Shown here: piece after piece, positions 37,103-45,928 of the stretch | Position numbering within the stretch: the first letter of the stretch is position 1 | How the letters are laid out: each line of letters begins with the position of its first letter | Assembly: GCF_003111645.1 (NCBI RefSeq) | Contig: NZ_CP022187.1 | Coordinates: forward strand, 1,798,001 to 1,862,000 | DNA from: Parazoarcus communis | Lineage (GTDB): Bacteria; Pseudomonadota; Gammaproteobacteria; Burkholderiales; Rhodocyclaceae | Direction: 5' to 3' | Length of the DNA: 64,000 nucleotides | Notes under the pieces: model-generated | What the model was told of the DNA's origin: nothing | Databases searched by the model: none | What the model saw: only the letters and a program-made list of their open reading frames with translations | Position numbers and translations under genes: made by a program

Positions 37103-40100
37103 TCACGAAAAGTCGAGCAGCAGATCCTTGGCCGCCACAACGGTGCCCGACGTGGTGTAGACCTGCTTCACCACCCCGTCGCGCTCGGCCTTGATCGACA
37201 GTTCCATCTTCATCGCTTCCAGCGTCAGCAGCATGTCGCCCTTGCTGACATGCTGGCCCGGGCGCACGGCGACCGTTCCCACCATGCCCGGCATCGGCGC
37301 ACCGACCTGGTCCGGATTGGCCGGGTCGGCCTGGGGGCGCTCGACCGCATTGAAGCCGGCAACCGGCACCTTGATCAGACGCGGCTGGCCATTGAGTTCG
37401 AAGAACAGCTTCACATGGCCGTCGTCGGTGTCGCTGCGGCCGAGCAGGCGGATCACCAGGGTCTTGCCGCGGTCGATTTCGACCGAGATCTCCTCGCCCT
37501 CCACCAGACCATAGAAGAACGCAGGCGTCGGCAGCACGGAGACGTCACCGTACTGGTTGTCGTGGCGTGCAAAATCGCGGAACACCTTCGGATACATCAG
37601 CGACGAAGCGAGGTCGGTTTCCGACACCGGGCGGCCGATCTCGGTCTCGAGCGCCGCTTTTGCCTGCGCCAGATCCACATCCGGGAGGTGGTCGGCGGCA
37701 CGCCCGACGACCGGCGCCAGACCGTTCAGCACCTTCTTCTGCAGGGCTTCCGGAAAGCCGTCCGGCGGGTAACCGAGCTCACCGCGGAACAACTGCACCA
37801 CCGACTCGGGAAAGGCGATGTCGCGCTTCGGATCGGTGATGTCCTGCGGGCGCAACTCGTTGGTGACCATGAACAAGGCCATATCGCCGACCACCTTGGA
37901 GGACGGGGTCACCTTGACGATGTCGCCGAACAGCAAATTGACCTCGGCATAGGCATCCGCCACCTGCGGCCAGCGCTCCTCGATGCCCACCGCCCGCGCC
38001 TGTTCGCGCAGGTTGGTATATTGCCCGCCCGGCATTTCGTGACGGTAGACCTCGGAGGTGCCGGCGCGGATGTCGGGCTCGAAGGGCGCATACTGCCGGC
38101 GCACGCCCTCCCAGTAGCGTGACAGCGACTGCAGCGCACGCAGGTCGACTTTCGGATCGCGCGCTGTACCTTTGAGCGCAGCCACGATCGAGCCCAGGCT
38201 GGGCTGCGAAGTCAGGCCGCTCATCGAGTCGAGCGCCCCGTCCACCGCGTCCACCCCGGCCTCGACCGCAGCGAGCACGCTGGCAGCCGAGATGCCGCTG
38301 GTGTCGTGGGTGTGGAAGTGCAGCGGCAGCGCGGTCTCCTCGCGCAGCACCCGCACCAGCTCGGTGACCGCATTCGGGCGGCACACGCCGGCCATGTCCT
38401 TGATGCACAGGATGTTGGCGCCGGCCTTCTCGAGTGCGCGGGCCATGTCGACGTAGTACTTCAGGTTGTACTTGCTGCGCGACGAATCAAACAGGTCGCC
38501 GGTATAGCACATCACCGCCTCGCACAAGGCGCCTGCATCGCGCACCGCATCGATCGCGACCCGCATGTTGTCCACCCAGTTGAGCGAATCGAACACGCGG
38601 AACAGGTCGATGCCACCGACGCCGTCGGGTCCGCGCGCGGCCTGCTGCACAAAGTGGCGCACCACGTTGTCCGCATAGTTGGTGTAGCCAACTGCGTTCG
38701 AGCCACGCAACAGCATCTGGAACAGCACATTCGGTATCGCCTCGCGCAACAGCCCCAGGCGCTGCCACGGGTCCTCCTTCAGAAAGCGCATTGCGACGTC
38801 GAAGGTCGCGCCACCCCAGCACTCAAGCGAGAACAGATCGGCGCCCATGCGCGCGTAATGCGGGGCCACGGCGAGCATGTCGGCGGTCCGCATGCGGGTC
38901 GCGAACAGCGACTGGTGGGCGTCGCGCATCGTGGTGTCGGTGAGCAGCACGCGCGGTTCGTCGCGCATCCACTTCGAGAAGCCCTCCGCCCCCATCTCCT
39001 TGAGGCGGTCACGACTGCCGGGCGGGATCGGCGCGCCACGATCGCACGCAGGCAGGCGCGGGCGCGGGATCGGCAGCGGTGGCGCGTTGCGGCCCTTCAT
39101 CTCCGGGTTGCCATTGACGATGACCTCGCCAAGGAAGTTGAGCTGTCGTGTCGCCCTGTCCTGGCGCAACGGAAAATCAAACAGCTCCGGCGTCTCGTCG
39201 ATGAAGCGCGTAGTGCATTCGCCCGAGGTAAACAGCGGGTGGGCGATGACGTTCTCGAGAAAGGCGAGGTTGGTCGATACGCCGCGCACCCGGAACTCGC
39301 GCAAGGCCCGATCCATGCGGGCGCTCGCCTCGTCCGGGGTATTGCCCCACACCGTCACCTTCACCAGCAGGGAGTCGTAGAACGGGGTGATGACCGCGCC
39401 GGAATAGGCGGTACCACCGTCGAGCCGCACACCCAGGCCCGCCGCACTGCGGTAGGCCGTAATGCGGCCGTAGTCGGGGGTGAATCCGTTCTCGGGGTCT
39501 TCGGTGGTGACCCGGCACTGCAGCGCATGGCCGTGAAGGCGGATTGCCTCCTGGTCCGGGATCATGCTGTCTTCGTCGCCGATGCGCGCGCCTTCGGTGA
39601 TGCGGATCTGCGCCTTGACGATATCCACGCCGGTGACCTGCTCGGTCACCGTGTGTTCGACCTGGATACGCGGATTGACCTCGATGAAGTAGAAGTCGCC
39701 GGTATCCACGTCCATCAGGAACTCGACCGTCCCGGCGTGCGAGTAGCCCACTTCACGTGCGAGCTTGAGCGCCGCTTCACACAGCTCTGCCCGGCGCCAC
39801 GCATCGAGGTAGGGCGCGGGTGCGCGCTCGACCACCTTCTGGTTGCGTCGCTGCACCGAACAGTCGCGCTCGAACAGATGCACCAGCTGGCCGTGGGTAT
39901 CGCCAAGCACCTGCACTTCGACGTGACGCGCACGCCGCACCAGCTTTTCGAGATAGACCTCGTCATTGCCGAAAGCCGCCGCAGCCTCGCGACGCGCGGC
40001 ATCGATCGCATCGCCGAGTTCAGCCTCGGACTCAATGGCGCGCATGCCGCGACCGCCGCCACCCCAGCTCGCCTTGAGCATCAGCGGATAGCCTACCTCT

Positions 40101-40570
40101 GCCGCCAGGCGACGCGAGGCATCCAGGTCATACGGCAGCGCACCGGTCGCTGGCACCACCGGCACACCGGCACGCTGCGCCAGTTCGCGCGCAGAGACCT
40201 TGTTGCCGAGCTGACGCATCACCGCCGGGCTCGGGCCGATGAAGGCAATCCCGGCCGCCGCACAGGCCTCGGCGAAATCGGGGTTCTCGGACAGGAAGCC
40301 GTAGCCCGGATGGATTGCGTCCACCTTGGCCTCGCGCGCAATGCGGATGATGTCGGGGATGTCGAGGTAGGCCTGGATCGGCTTCTTGCCCGCCCCCACC
40401 TGGTAGGCCTCGTCGGCCTTGAAACGATGGAGGGCGAGGCGGTCTTCATGCGCATAGATGCCGACCGTGCGGATGTTCATCTCGCTCGCGGCACGGAACA
40501 CCCGAATGGCGATTTCACTGCGGTTCGCGACCAGAATGCTGCGGATCTTCTTCATGTTTGGCTGCTCCAT
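37103..40570 (-). CDS. pyc: Pyruvate carboxylase (single polypeptide)
   Basis: 1155 residues, full length for the alpha4 form. It makes oxaloacetate from pyruvate, bicarbonate and ATP. The biotin carboxylase domain (about 5-450, ILVANRSEIAIRVFRAA at the start), the carboxyltransferase domain (about 540-830, TTMRDAHQSLFATRMRT) and the C-terminal biotinyl domain (EAMKMELSI near 1120, with the biotin Lys) are all intact. GGAGG precedes the ATG at 40570; 40555 is an alternative start. The start is 4 bp from the pntB stop, so it is likely cotranscribed with the transhydrogenase. Confidence 0.96.
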   Translation of the reverse strand: MEQPNMKKIRSILVANRSEIAIRVFRAASEMNIRTVGIYAHEDRLALHRFKADEAYQVGAGKKPIQAYLDIPDIIRIAREAKVDAIHPGYGFLSENPDFAEACAAAGIAFIGPSPAVMRQLGNKVSARELAQRAGVPVVPATGALPYDLDASRRLAAEVGYPLMLKASWGGGGRGMRAIESEAELGDAIDAARREAAAAFGNDEVYLEKLVRRARHVEVQVLGDTHGQLVHLFERDCSVQRRNQKVVERAPAPYLDAWRRAELCEAALKLAREVGYSHAGTVEFLMDVDTGDFYFIEVNPRIQVEHTVTEQVTGVDIVKAQIRITEGARIGDEDSMIPDQEAIRLHGHALQCRVTTEDPENGFTPDYGRITAYRSAAGLGVRLDGGTAYSGAVITPFYDSLLVKVTVWGNTPDEASARMDRALREFRVRGVSTNLAFLENVIAHPLFTSGECTTRFIDETPELFDFPLRQDRATRQLNFLGEVIVNGNPEMKGRNAPPLPIPRPRLPACDRGAPIPPGSRDRLKEMGAEGFSKWMRDEPRVLLTDTTMRDAHQSLFATRMRTADMLAVAPHYARMGADLFSLECWGGATFDVAMRFLKEDPWQRLGLLREAIPNVLFQMLLRGSNAVGYTNYADNVVRHFVQQAARGPDGVGGIDLFRVFDSLNWVDNMRVAIDAVRDAGALCEAVMCYTGDLFDSSRSKYNLKYYVDMARALEKAGANILCIKDMAGVCRPNAVTELVRVLREETALPLHFHTHDTSGISAASVLAAVEAGVDAVDGALDSMSGLTSQPSLGSIVAALKGTARDPKVDLRALQSLSRYWEGVRRQYAPFEPDIRAGTSEVYRHEMPGGQYTNLREQARAVGIEERWPQVADAYAEVNLLFGDIVKVTPSSKVVGDMALFMVTNELRPQDITDPKRDIAFPESVVQLFRGELGYPPDGFPEALQKKVLNGLAPVVGRAADHLPDVDLAQAKAALETEIGRPVSETDLASSLMYPKVFRDFARHDNQYGDVSVLPTPAFFYGLVEGEEISVEIDRGKTLVIRLLGRSDTDDGHVKLFFELNGQPRLIKVPVAGFNAVERPQADPANPDQVGAPMPGMVGTVAVRPGQHVSKGDMLLTLEAMKMELSIKAERDGVVKQVYTTSGTVVAAKDLLLDFS

Positions 40571-40574
40571 GTTG

Positions 40575-41957
40575 TCAGGCCTCCAGCGCCTTCACGTGCG
40601 TAATCACCTCACCAATGGCCTGCTGCGCACTGCCGTACAGCATGCGGCAGTTGTCCTTGTAGAACAACGCGTTTTCGATGCCTGAGTAGCCCGCGCCCTT
40701 GCCGCGCTTGACCACGATCACGTTGTGCGCCATGTCCACGTTGAGGATGGGCATGCCGTAGATCGGGCTGCTCTTGTCGGTACGCGCCACCGGGTTCACC
40801 ACGTCGTTGGCACCGATCACCAGCGCCACATCGGCCTGCGGGAAGTCGGCGTTGATCTCCTCGAGGTCGAAGATCTTGTCGTAGGGCACACCGGCCTCGG
40901 CCAGCAGCACGTTCATGTGCCCCGGCATCCGCCCCGCCACCGGGTGAATGGCAAACACCACCTCCACCCCGGCCTCTTCGAGCAGCTGCGCCATCTCCCA
41001 CACCTTGTGCTGCGCCCCGGCCACCGCCATGCCGTAACCGGGCACGATGACGACCTTGCTCGCGTAACGCATCACCGACGCGGCATCGAGCGCGGAGAAC
41101 TCCTTCATCGTGCCTTCGATGGCCTCGCCCTCACCCTCTGCCGCCGCGCCGGTAAGCGGGGCGAAGATGATGTTCTTGATCGGGCGGTTCATCGCCTTGG
41201 CCATCAGCTGCGTGAGCAGCGTACCCGAGGCACCGACCACGATGCCGGCCACGATCAGCGCGGGGTTGCCGAGCACGAAGCCTTCGAAGCCCACGGCCAG
41301 ACCGGTGAAGGCGTTCAGCAGCGAGATCACCACCGGCATGTCGGCGCCGCCGATCGGCATCACCAGCACCGTGCCGAGCGCGAGCGCGAGCACGAAGAAG
41401 ATGAACACTTCAAAGCCGCTCGGTTGCGCCGAGTAGCTCACCGTCAGGCCCACGCCGAAGGTGGCCAGCGCGAGGAAGAAGTTGACGTTGTTCTGCGCCG
41501 GCAGCCGGATCGCTTTCTTCATGATCCCCTGCAGCTTGGCAAAGGCCACGCAGGAGCCGGAGAAGGCCACCGCACCGATGATCGCGCCCAGCGCCATCAG
41601 GGTGGAGGTGATGCCGTCGTGCGCTGCACCGCGCACCAGTTCGACCCCGGCAATCGCCGCCGCCGCACCGCCGCCCATGCCGTTGTAGATGGCGACCATC
41701 TGCGGCATGTCGGTCATCTTCACCGTCTTGCCGCTCCACCAGGCCACGCCGCCGCCGAGCACGATCGCGGTGACGATCAGCCCAACGTTGTGCAGCCCCG
41801 GCATGAAGAAGGTGACCACCGTGGCGCCGATCATCGCGAAGCCGGCCCAGACGATGCCGCGCCGTGCGGTCACCGGCGAGCTCATGGCCTTCAGGCCGAG
41901 GATGAACACCACCGCGGCGATGAAGTACGCCATGCTGACAAACCAGTTTGAACTCAT
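40575..41957 (-). CDS. pntB: NAD(P) transhydrogenase subunit beta
   Basis: 460 residues. It is the membrane and NADP(H)-binding (dIII) part of the proton-translocating transhydrogenase. Many hydrophobic segments fill residues 1-260; the dIII domain follows with VPGYGMAVAGAQHKVWEMAQLL and INADFPQADVALVIGANDVVNP, typical NADP-binding signatures. It overlaps pntAB by 4 bp (ATGA). Function: NADH + NADP+ to NADPH driven by the proton gradient. Confidence 0.96.
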   Translation of the reverse strand: MSSNWFVSMAYFIAAVVFILGLKAMSSPVTARRGIVWAGFAMIGATVVTFFMPGLHNVGLIVTAIVLGGGVAWWSGKTVKMTDMPQMVAIYNGMGGGAAAAIAGVELVRGAAHDGITSTLMALGAIIGAVAFSGSCVAFAKLQGIMKKAIRLPAQNNVNFFLALATFGVGLTVSYSAQPSGFEVFIFFVLALALGTVLVMPIGGADMPVVISLLNAFTGLAVGFEGFVLGNPALIVAGIVVGASGTLLTQLMAKAMNRPIKNIIFAPLTGAAAEGEGEAIEGTMKEFSALDAASVMRYASKVVIVPGYGMAVAGAQHKVWEMAQLLEEAGVEVVFAIHPVAGRMPGHMNVLLAEAGVPYDKIFDLEEINADFPQADVALVIGANDVVNPVARTDKSSPIYGMPILNVDMAHNVIVVKRGKGAGYSGIENALFYKDNCRMLYGSAQQAIGEVITHVKALEA

Positions 41958-42259
41958 TTCGCGCCCCCTTCCTTACGCCCACCGGGCTTGAACATGGCCA
42001 GCATGCGCTCGGTCACGATGTAGCCGCCGGCGGCGTTGGCCGCGCCGAGGAACACCGCGAAGAAGCCGATCACCAGTTGCACCGGATCTTCCGGGTCGGC
42101 GTGGCCGAGGGCGACCATGGCACCGATCAGCACCACGCCGTGCACGAAGTTCGAGCCCGACATCAGCGGCGTGTGCAGAATCACCGGCACGCGCGAGATG
42201 ACTTCGTAGCCGGCAAACGCGGCCAGCATGAAAATGTAGAGTGCGGCAAAGCCTTCCAT
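41954..42259 (-). CDS. pntAB: NAD(P) transhydrogenase subunit alpha part 2
   Basis: 101 residues, the separate membrane part (dII) of the alpha subunit found in split-type transhydrogenases. It has three to four membrane segments (ALYIFMLAAFAGYEVI; FVHGVVLIGAMVAL; LVIGFFAVFLGAANAAGGYIV). AGGAGAGACATC precedes the ATG at 42259; the longer open frame upstream lies inside pntAA. Confidence 0.95.
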   Translation of the reverse strand: MEGFAALYIFMLAAFAGYEVISRVPVILHTPLMSGSNFVHGVVLIGAMVALGHADPEDPVQLVIGFFAVFLGAANAAGGYIVTERMLAMFKPGGRKEGGAK

Positions 42260-42270
42260 GATGTCTCTCC

Positions 42271-43395
42271 TTACAGACCGAGGATCTGCTTCACACCCGC
42301 GTGGCGCACTTCGCCCGCGTGGGTGAGACAGCATCCGGCCATGACTTCGTCTTCCCAGTCGAGCGCGAGCGCGCCATCCTTGATGAAGGGCGAAATGAAG
42401 TTGAACAGGTTCTTGGCGTACATCTCCGAGGCATGCACCGGCATGCGGCTGGTGATGTGGGTGGGACCGATCACGAGCACGTCGTTGATCCACACCTTCT
42501 CGCCCGCGACCGTGCCTTCGACGTTGCCGCCGCTCTCGGCGGCCATGTCGACGACCACCGCACCGGGCTTCATGCGCGCAATCATGTCCGCGCTGATGAT
42601 CTGCGGTGCCCGCTTGCCCGGAATCGCGGCGGTGGTGATCAGCGCATCGCACTGGCCCACAGCCTTGGCCAGGCGCTCGGCCTGTCTGGCTTTCTCTTCG
42701 TCGGTGAGTTCGCGCGCATAGCCACCCGTGCCCGCTGCGGCCACGCCGGTGTCGACGAACTTGGCGCCGAGCGATTCGATCTGCTCACGGGTTTCGGGGC
42801 GCACGTCGTAGGCTTCGACCATGGCGCCGATCCGGCGCGCGGTGGCAATCGCCTGCAGTCCGGCCACGCCGGCACCGATCACCAGCACCTTGGCCGGGCG
42901 GATGGTGCCTGCAGCGTAGGTGAGCATGGGGAAGAACTTGGGTGAGTGGTCCGCGGCAATCAGCGCGCACTCGTAGCCGGCCACTGCGGCCTGGCTGGAG
43001 AGCGCGTCCATGCTCTGCGAGCGCGAGATGCGCGGCAGCAGTTCGAGCGCAAAGGCGGTGATCTGCTTCTCCTGCAGCAGCTTCACCCGCTCGGCGTCCG
43101 CCCACGGCTGCAGCATGCCCAGCAGCACGCTGCCCGGCTTCATCGCCGCGATCGACGCCGTCGTCGGCGGCTGCACGCACAGCACCACCTCCGCTTCGCC
43201 GAACACCGCAGCGACGTCATCGACCAGACTGACCTCGGCAAACGCTTCATCACGGAAATGCGCCGGCACGCCTGCACCGACCTGCATCACCACATGGGCA
43301 CCGAGGCCCTGATATTTCTTGACCACATCCGGCACGACCGGAATGCGGCGTTCGCCGGGATGAGTCTCAGCCGGCACACCAATCTTCAACGACAT
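42271..43395 (-). CDS. pntAA: NAD(P) transhydrogenase subunit alpha part 1
   Basis: 374 residues, the soluble NAD(H)-binding dI domain. MSLKIGVPAETHPGERRIPVVPD at the start and KVLVIGAGVAGLQAIATARRIGAMVEAYD near 165 (Rossmann GxGxxG) are diagnostic. A GGGAGGAG site precedes the ATG at 43395. First gene of the pntAA-pntAB-pntB-pyc group, on the same strand as the sulfolactate operon upstream, with 91 bp including a GC-rich stem-loop between. Confidence 0.95.
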   Translation of the reverse strand: MSLKIGVPAETHPGERRIPVVPDVVKKYQGLGAHVVMQVGAGVPAHFRDEAFAEVSLVDDVAAVFGEAEVVLCVQPPTTASIAAMKPGSVLLGMLQPWADAERVKLLQEKQITAFALELLPRISRSQSMDALSSQAAVAGYECALIAADHSPKFFPMLTYAAGTIRPAKVLVIGAGVAGLQAIATARRIGAMVEAYDVRPETREQIESLGAKFVDTGVAAAGTGGYARELTDEEKARQAERLAKAVGQCDALITTAAIPGKRAPQIISADMIARMKPGAVVVDMAAESGGNVEGTVAGEKVWINDVLVIGPTHITSRMPVHASEMYAKNLFNFISPFIKDGALALDWEDEVMAGCCLTHAGEVRHAGVKQILGL

Positions 43396-43452
43396 GACTC
43401 CTCCCTGCCAGGCCCTGCCCGGCATCTCAACATCACATTCTGGTATTCAAGG

Positions 43453-43479
43453 CCCGCGCGGACAGAAGGCCCGCGCGGG
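43453..43479. terminator. GC-rich stem-loop between comC and pntAA
   Basis: GGCCCGCGCGG occurs twice (43451-43461 and 43468-43478). The copies are self-complementary, so CCCGCGCGG (43453-43461) can pair with CCGCGCGGG (43471-43479) around 9 bases. There is no T run on the minus side, so it would be a partial terminator or an RNA-processing hairpin separating sulfolactate genes from pnt. Confidence 0.4.
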
Positions 43480-43486
43480 GAAAAAC

Positions 43487-44476
43487 TCAGACCAGCTGTG
43501 CGAGCAGTGCGTCGGCGACTTCAACGCCTTCGCTCATGGCCTTGAGCGCAATGCCGCGACGACGATCGCCCGGCACACGCACGCCCTCATCGACGAGCAT
43601 GGCCGTCAGCAGGGTCTCGACGCGCTCCAGATAGGTGTCGGTGCCGGCCAGCGCGCCCGGATCGATCACCAGGAAAGCCTGGCCGATGCGCGGACGATTG
43701 CCTTCCTCGACGAAGAAGGAGTCGGCCTCGAAGCCGAAGGCGGCGCCGGTCAGGGAGCAGCACAGCAGTTCCACCATCATTGCCAGCATCGCCCCCTTCA
43801 CCCCGCCCGCCGGGCACATCATGCCCTCAAGCCCGGCTTTCGGGTCGGTGGTGGGCTCGCCGTTCCTGTCCAGCGCCCAGCCGGTCGGGATCGACTTGCC
43901 GTCGCGTGCCGCCACCATCAGCTTGCCACGCGCAACTTCGGACAAGGCGAGGTCGATCGTGATCGGCTCCCCGTCGCGCCGCGGAAACACCGCAGCGACC
44001 GGATTGGTGCCGAACAGGGCGCGCTTGCCGCCCCAGGCCGGCATCGCCGCCGGTGAGTTGCCGAAGGCAAGACCCACCATGCCAGCGGCAGCCACGGCCT
44101 CGAGGTGCAGTGCGGCCACCCCGAAATGGTGGCTGCGGGTGATGCCGGCAAAGGCCACGCCGCACTTGCGGGCGCGCTCGATCGCCTCCCTGATCGCCAG
44201 ATCGCTGGCGGGGAAAGCCAGCCCCTCTTCGGCGTCGATCAGGCAGGCGGCTGCACGCTCACTCACCACCTTCGGCTTAGCATCGCCATTGACGCGCCCA
44301 TTGCGCAGATGGGCAGCGTACTGCGACACCCGCGCCAGCCCATGCGAAGCCAGCCCCTGTGCTTCGGCCGCCACCAGCGACCTCGCGGTGGACGCCGCCA
44401 TGTCTGGCCCTGCTCCGGCACGCGTCAGCGCAGCGGCAGTCAGTTCGAGCAGATGATCAATCGTGTGTCTGGCCAT
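43487..44476 (-). CDS. comC: (R)-sulfolactate dehydrogenase ComC-like (Ldh2/malate dehydrogenase family)
   Basis: 329 residues, Ldh2/YlbC-type NAD(P)-dependent 2-hydroxyacid dehydrogenase (ITRSHHFGVAALHLEAVA near 115; FGTNPVAAVFPRRDGEPITIDLALSEVARGKL near 155). In sulfolactate-degrading bacteria this family includes ComC, which interconverts sulfopyruvate and (R)-sulfolactate. Its pairing with the SlcC-like gene 10 bp away and with suyAB upstream is the basis for that specific call; on sequence alone it could use malate or lactate. GAGGAGCC precedes the ATG at 44476. Confidence 0.85.
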   Translation of the reverse strand: MARHTIDHLLELTAAALTRAGAGPDMAASTARSLVAAEAQGLASHGLARVSQYAAHLRNGRVNGDAKPKVVSERAAACLIDAEEGLAFPASDLAIREAIERARKCGVAFAGITRSHHFGVAALHLEAVAAAGMVGLAFGNSPAAMPAWGGKRALFGTNPVAAVFPRRDGEPITIDLALSEVARGKLMVAARDGKSIPTGWALDRNGEPTTDPKAGLEGMMCPAGGVKGAMLAMMVELLCCSLTGAAFGFEADSFFVEEGNRPRIGQAFLVIDPGALAGTDTYLERVETLLTAMLVDEGVRVPGDRRRGIALKAMSEGVEVADALLAQLV

Positions 44477-44486
44477 GCGCGGCTCC

Positions 44487-45416
44487 TCAGTCTGCAAGAA
44501 AACGGATGACGCGCTCTGCGATCAGGCTGCTCACGCGCTCGTTGGATTCAAACGTCACCCCGCCGATGTGCGGCGTGAGGATCAGGTTGGGGACACCGGC
44601 CAGCGCCGACCCAGCGGGCAGCGGTTCGGCCTCGAACACGTCCAGCGCCGCGCCGCCAAGGTGCCCGCTGCGAAGTGCCGCAGCCAGCGCCGCCTCGTCG
44701 ACAATGCCGCCGCGTGCGGTGTTGATCAGCACTGCACCCGCCTTCATCGACTGGATGCAGGCAGCGCCGAACAGGCCGCGGGTGCCGTCGGTCAGCGGTA
44801 CGTGCAGGCTGACGACATCGGCCGTACTCACCAGCGCATCGAGCGCCAGCGGGGTCACGCCCGACTCCGCCCACACCGGCGCATCGTTCGCGATCATCGG
44901 GTCATGCGCCACCACCTGCATGCCGAGGCCACGGGCCAGACGTGCCGTGAGCTGACCAATGCCGCCGAAGCCCACCAGGCCCAGCGTCTTGCCTGCGGTC
45001 TCGCGCCCATTCGACATGCGGGTACGCGGCCATTCGCCGGCCGCCACCTCGCTGCTCGACAGATAGCTGCCGCGCAGCAGCACCATCGCCGTGCCAATGA
45101 CGTACTCGGCCACGGCAAGGGCATTGGCACCGGTGGCCGGGATCACTTCTACCCCTGCGGCCTTGCATCGCGCCACATCGATGTTGTCCAGTCCCACGCC
45201 GAGACGGCCCACCACTTTCAGTGCCGGCGCTGCTGGCAGCATGTCGGCGCTGACCTGGGTGCGGTTGCGCACGATCAGGCCATCCGCCTGCGCCAGCGCC
45301 GCGAGCAGGGCTGCCGGCTGGTCCACCAGTTTGGGGTCATACAGCACATCGAAACGGGCGCGCAGCGTATCCACCGCACTTTCATCCATGAACTCGGAGA
45401 TCACGACCTTTGTCAT
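44487..45416 (-). CDS. slcC: (S)-sulfolactate dehydrogenase SlcC-like
   Basis: 309 residues, D-2-hydroxyacid dehydrogenase superfamily. NAD-binding GLVGFGGIGQ near 145, catalytic Arg in VRNRTQVSADML...GRLGVGLDNID, Glu in DVFEAEPLP and His in LTPHIGGVTFE are present. SlcC oxidises (S)-sulfolactate to sulfopyruvate, which ComC reduces to the (R) form that SuyAB can split. A phosphoglycerate dehydrogenase role is less likely, as no serine genes are near and the protein lacks an ACT domain. GAGGAAAAA precedes the start at 45416. Confidence 0.87.
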   Translation of the reverse strand: MTKVVISEFMDESAVDTLRARFDVLYDPKLVDQPAALLAALAQADGLIVRNRTQVSADMLPAAPALKVVGRLGVGLDNIDVARCKAAGVEVIPATGANALAVAEYVIGTAMVLLRGSYLSSSEVAAGEWPRTRMSNGRETAGKTLGLVGFGGIGQLTARLARGLGMQVVAHDPMIANDAPVWAESGVTPLALDALVSTADVVSLHVPLTDGTRGLFGAACIQSMKAGAVLINTARGGIVDEAALAAALRSGHLGGAALDVFEAEPLPAGSALAGVPNLILTPHIGGVTFESNERVSSLIAERVIRFLAD

Positions 45417-45463
45417 TTTTTCCTCTATCTCTTGCTGGGGTTGGGCGTACGAAACGGCACGAA

Positions 45464-45928
45464 TCAGATCAGGATGCCGGGGGGCAACGGCACCTTCAGG
45501 GCAAAGCGGAACAGCAGGAACAGGCCCACGACCATCGAGCACCCGGCGCCGCAGTAGATCATCGTCATGCGCGGGGTCCAGCGATCGAAATTGGCGATCA
45601 GCAGCCCGAGCACATAACCGATCAGGCTGGTGGTCAGGAAGCCGAGCGGCTCGAGCAGCAGCGCCCAGCCCAGCATGACGCCGAACAGCGCCAGCCTGCG
45701 CATGCCGGAGCCCTGCAGCCGCGTCGCGCTCACCCCCGGCTTGCGCAGGGCAAGCACCACGTAACAGGCGCCGAGCACCATCATCAGCACCGCCACCGAG
45801 CGCGGAAACACTGCACCAAGGGTGTCGAAGTCACGCGCTGCACGCAGCACCATCACCCCGATCACGATTGCGATCACCGACGCGATCACGCCGGACACAT
45901 CGCGCACTTTCACCTCATGCGTACTCAT
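45464..45928 (-). CDS. tctB: Tripartite tricarboxylate transporter, small membrane subunit (TctB-like)
   Basis: 154 residues with four predicted membrane segments (VIASVIAIVIGVMVLRAA; FPRSVAVLMMVLGACYVVLAL; LALFGVMLGWALLLEPLGFLTTSLIGYVLGLLI; MIYCGAGCSMVVGLFLLFRF). TctB is the small integral subunit. The ATG at 45928 follows GGAGATCAAGC and overlaps tctA by 14 bp. In sulfolactate loci these transporter genes are called slcHFG; substrate here is presumed sulfolactate. Confidence 0.85.
   Translation of the reverse strand: MSTHEVKVRDVSGVIASVIAIVIGVMVLRAARDFDTLGAVFPRSVAVLMMVLGACYVVLALRKPGVSATRLQGSGMRRLALFGVMLGWALLLEPLGFLTTSLIGYVLGLLIANFDRWTPRMTMIYCGAGCSMVVGLFLLFRFALKVPLPPGILI

Noticed and set aside
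38306-40603. 765-codon open frame on the plus strand across pyruvate carboxylase
   Set aside because: Antisense shadow of pyc, rich in His/Arg and without domains.
40725-41951. 408-codon plus-strand frame across pntB
   Set aside because: Antisense shadow, His/Arg-rich, no recognisable domain.
44487-45416. D-3-phosphoglycerate dehydrogenase (serA)
   Set aside because: Superfamily is right, but it lacks an ACT domain and is embedded with suyAB, comC and tct genes; SlcC fits better.
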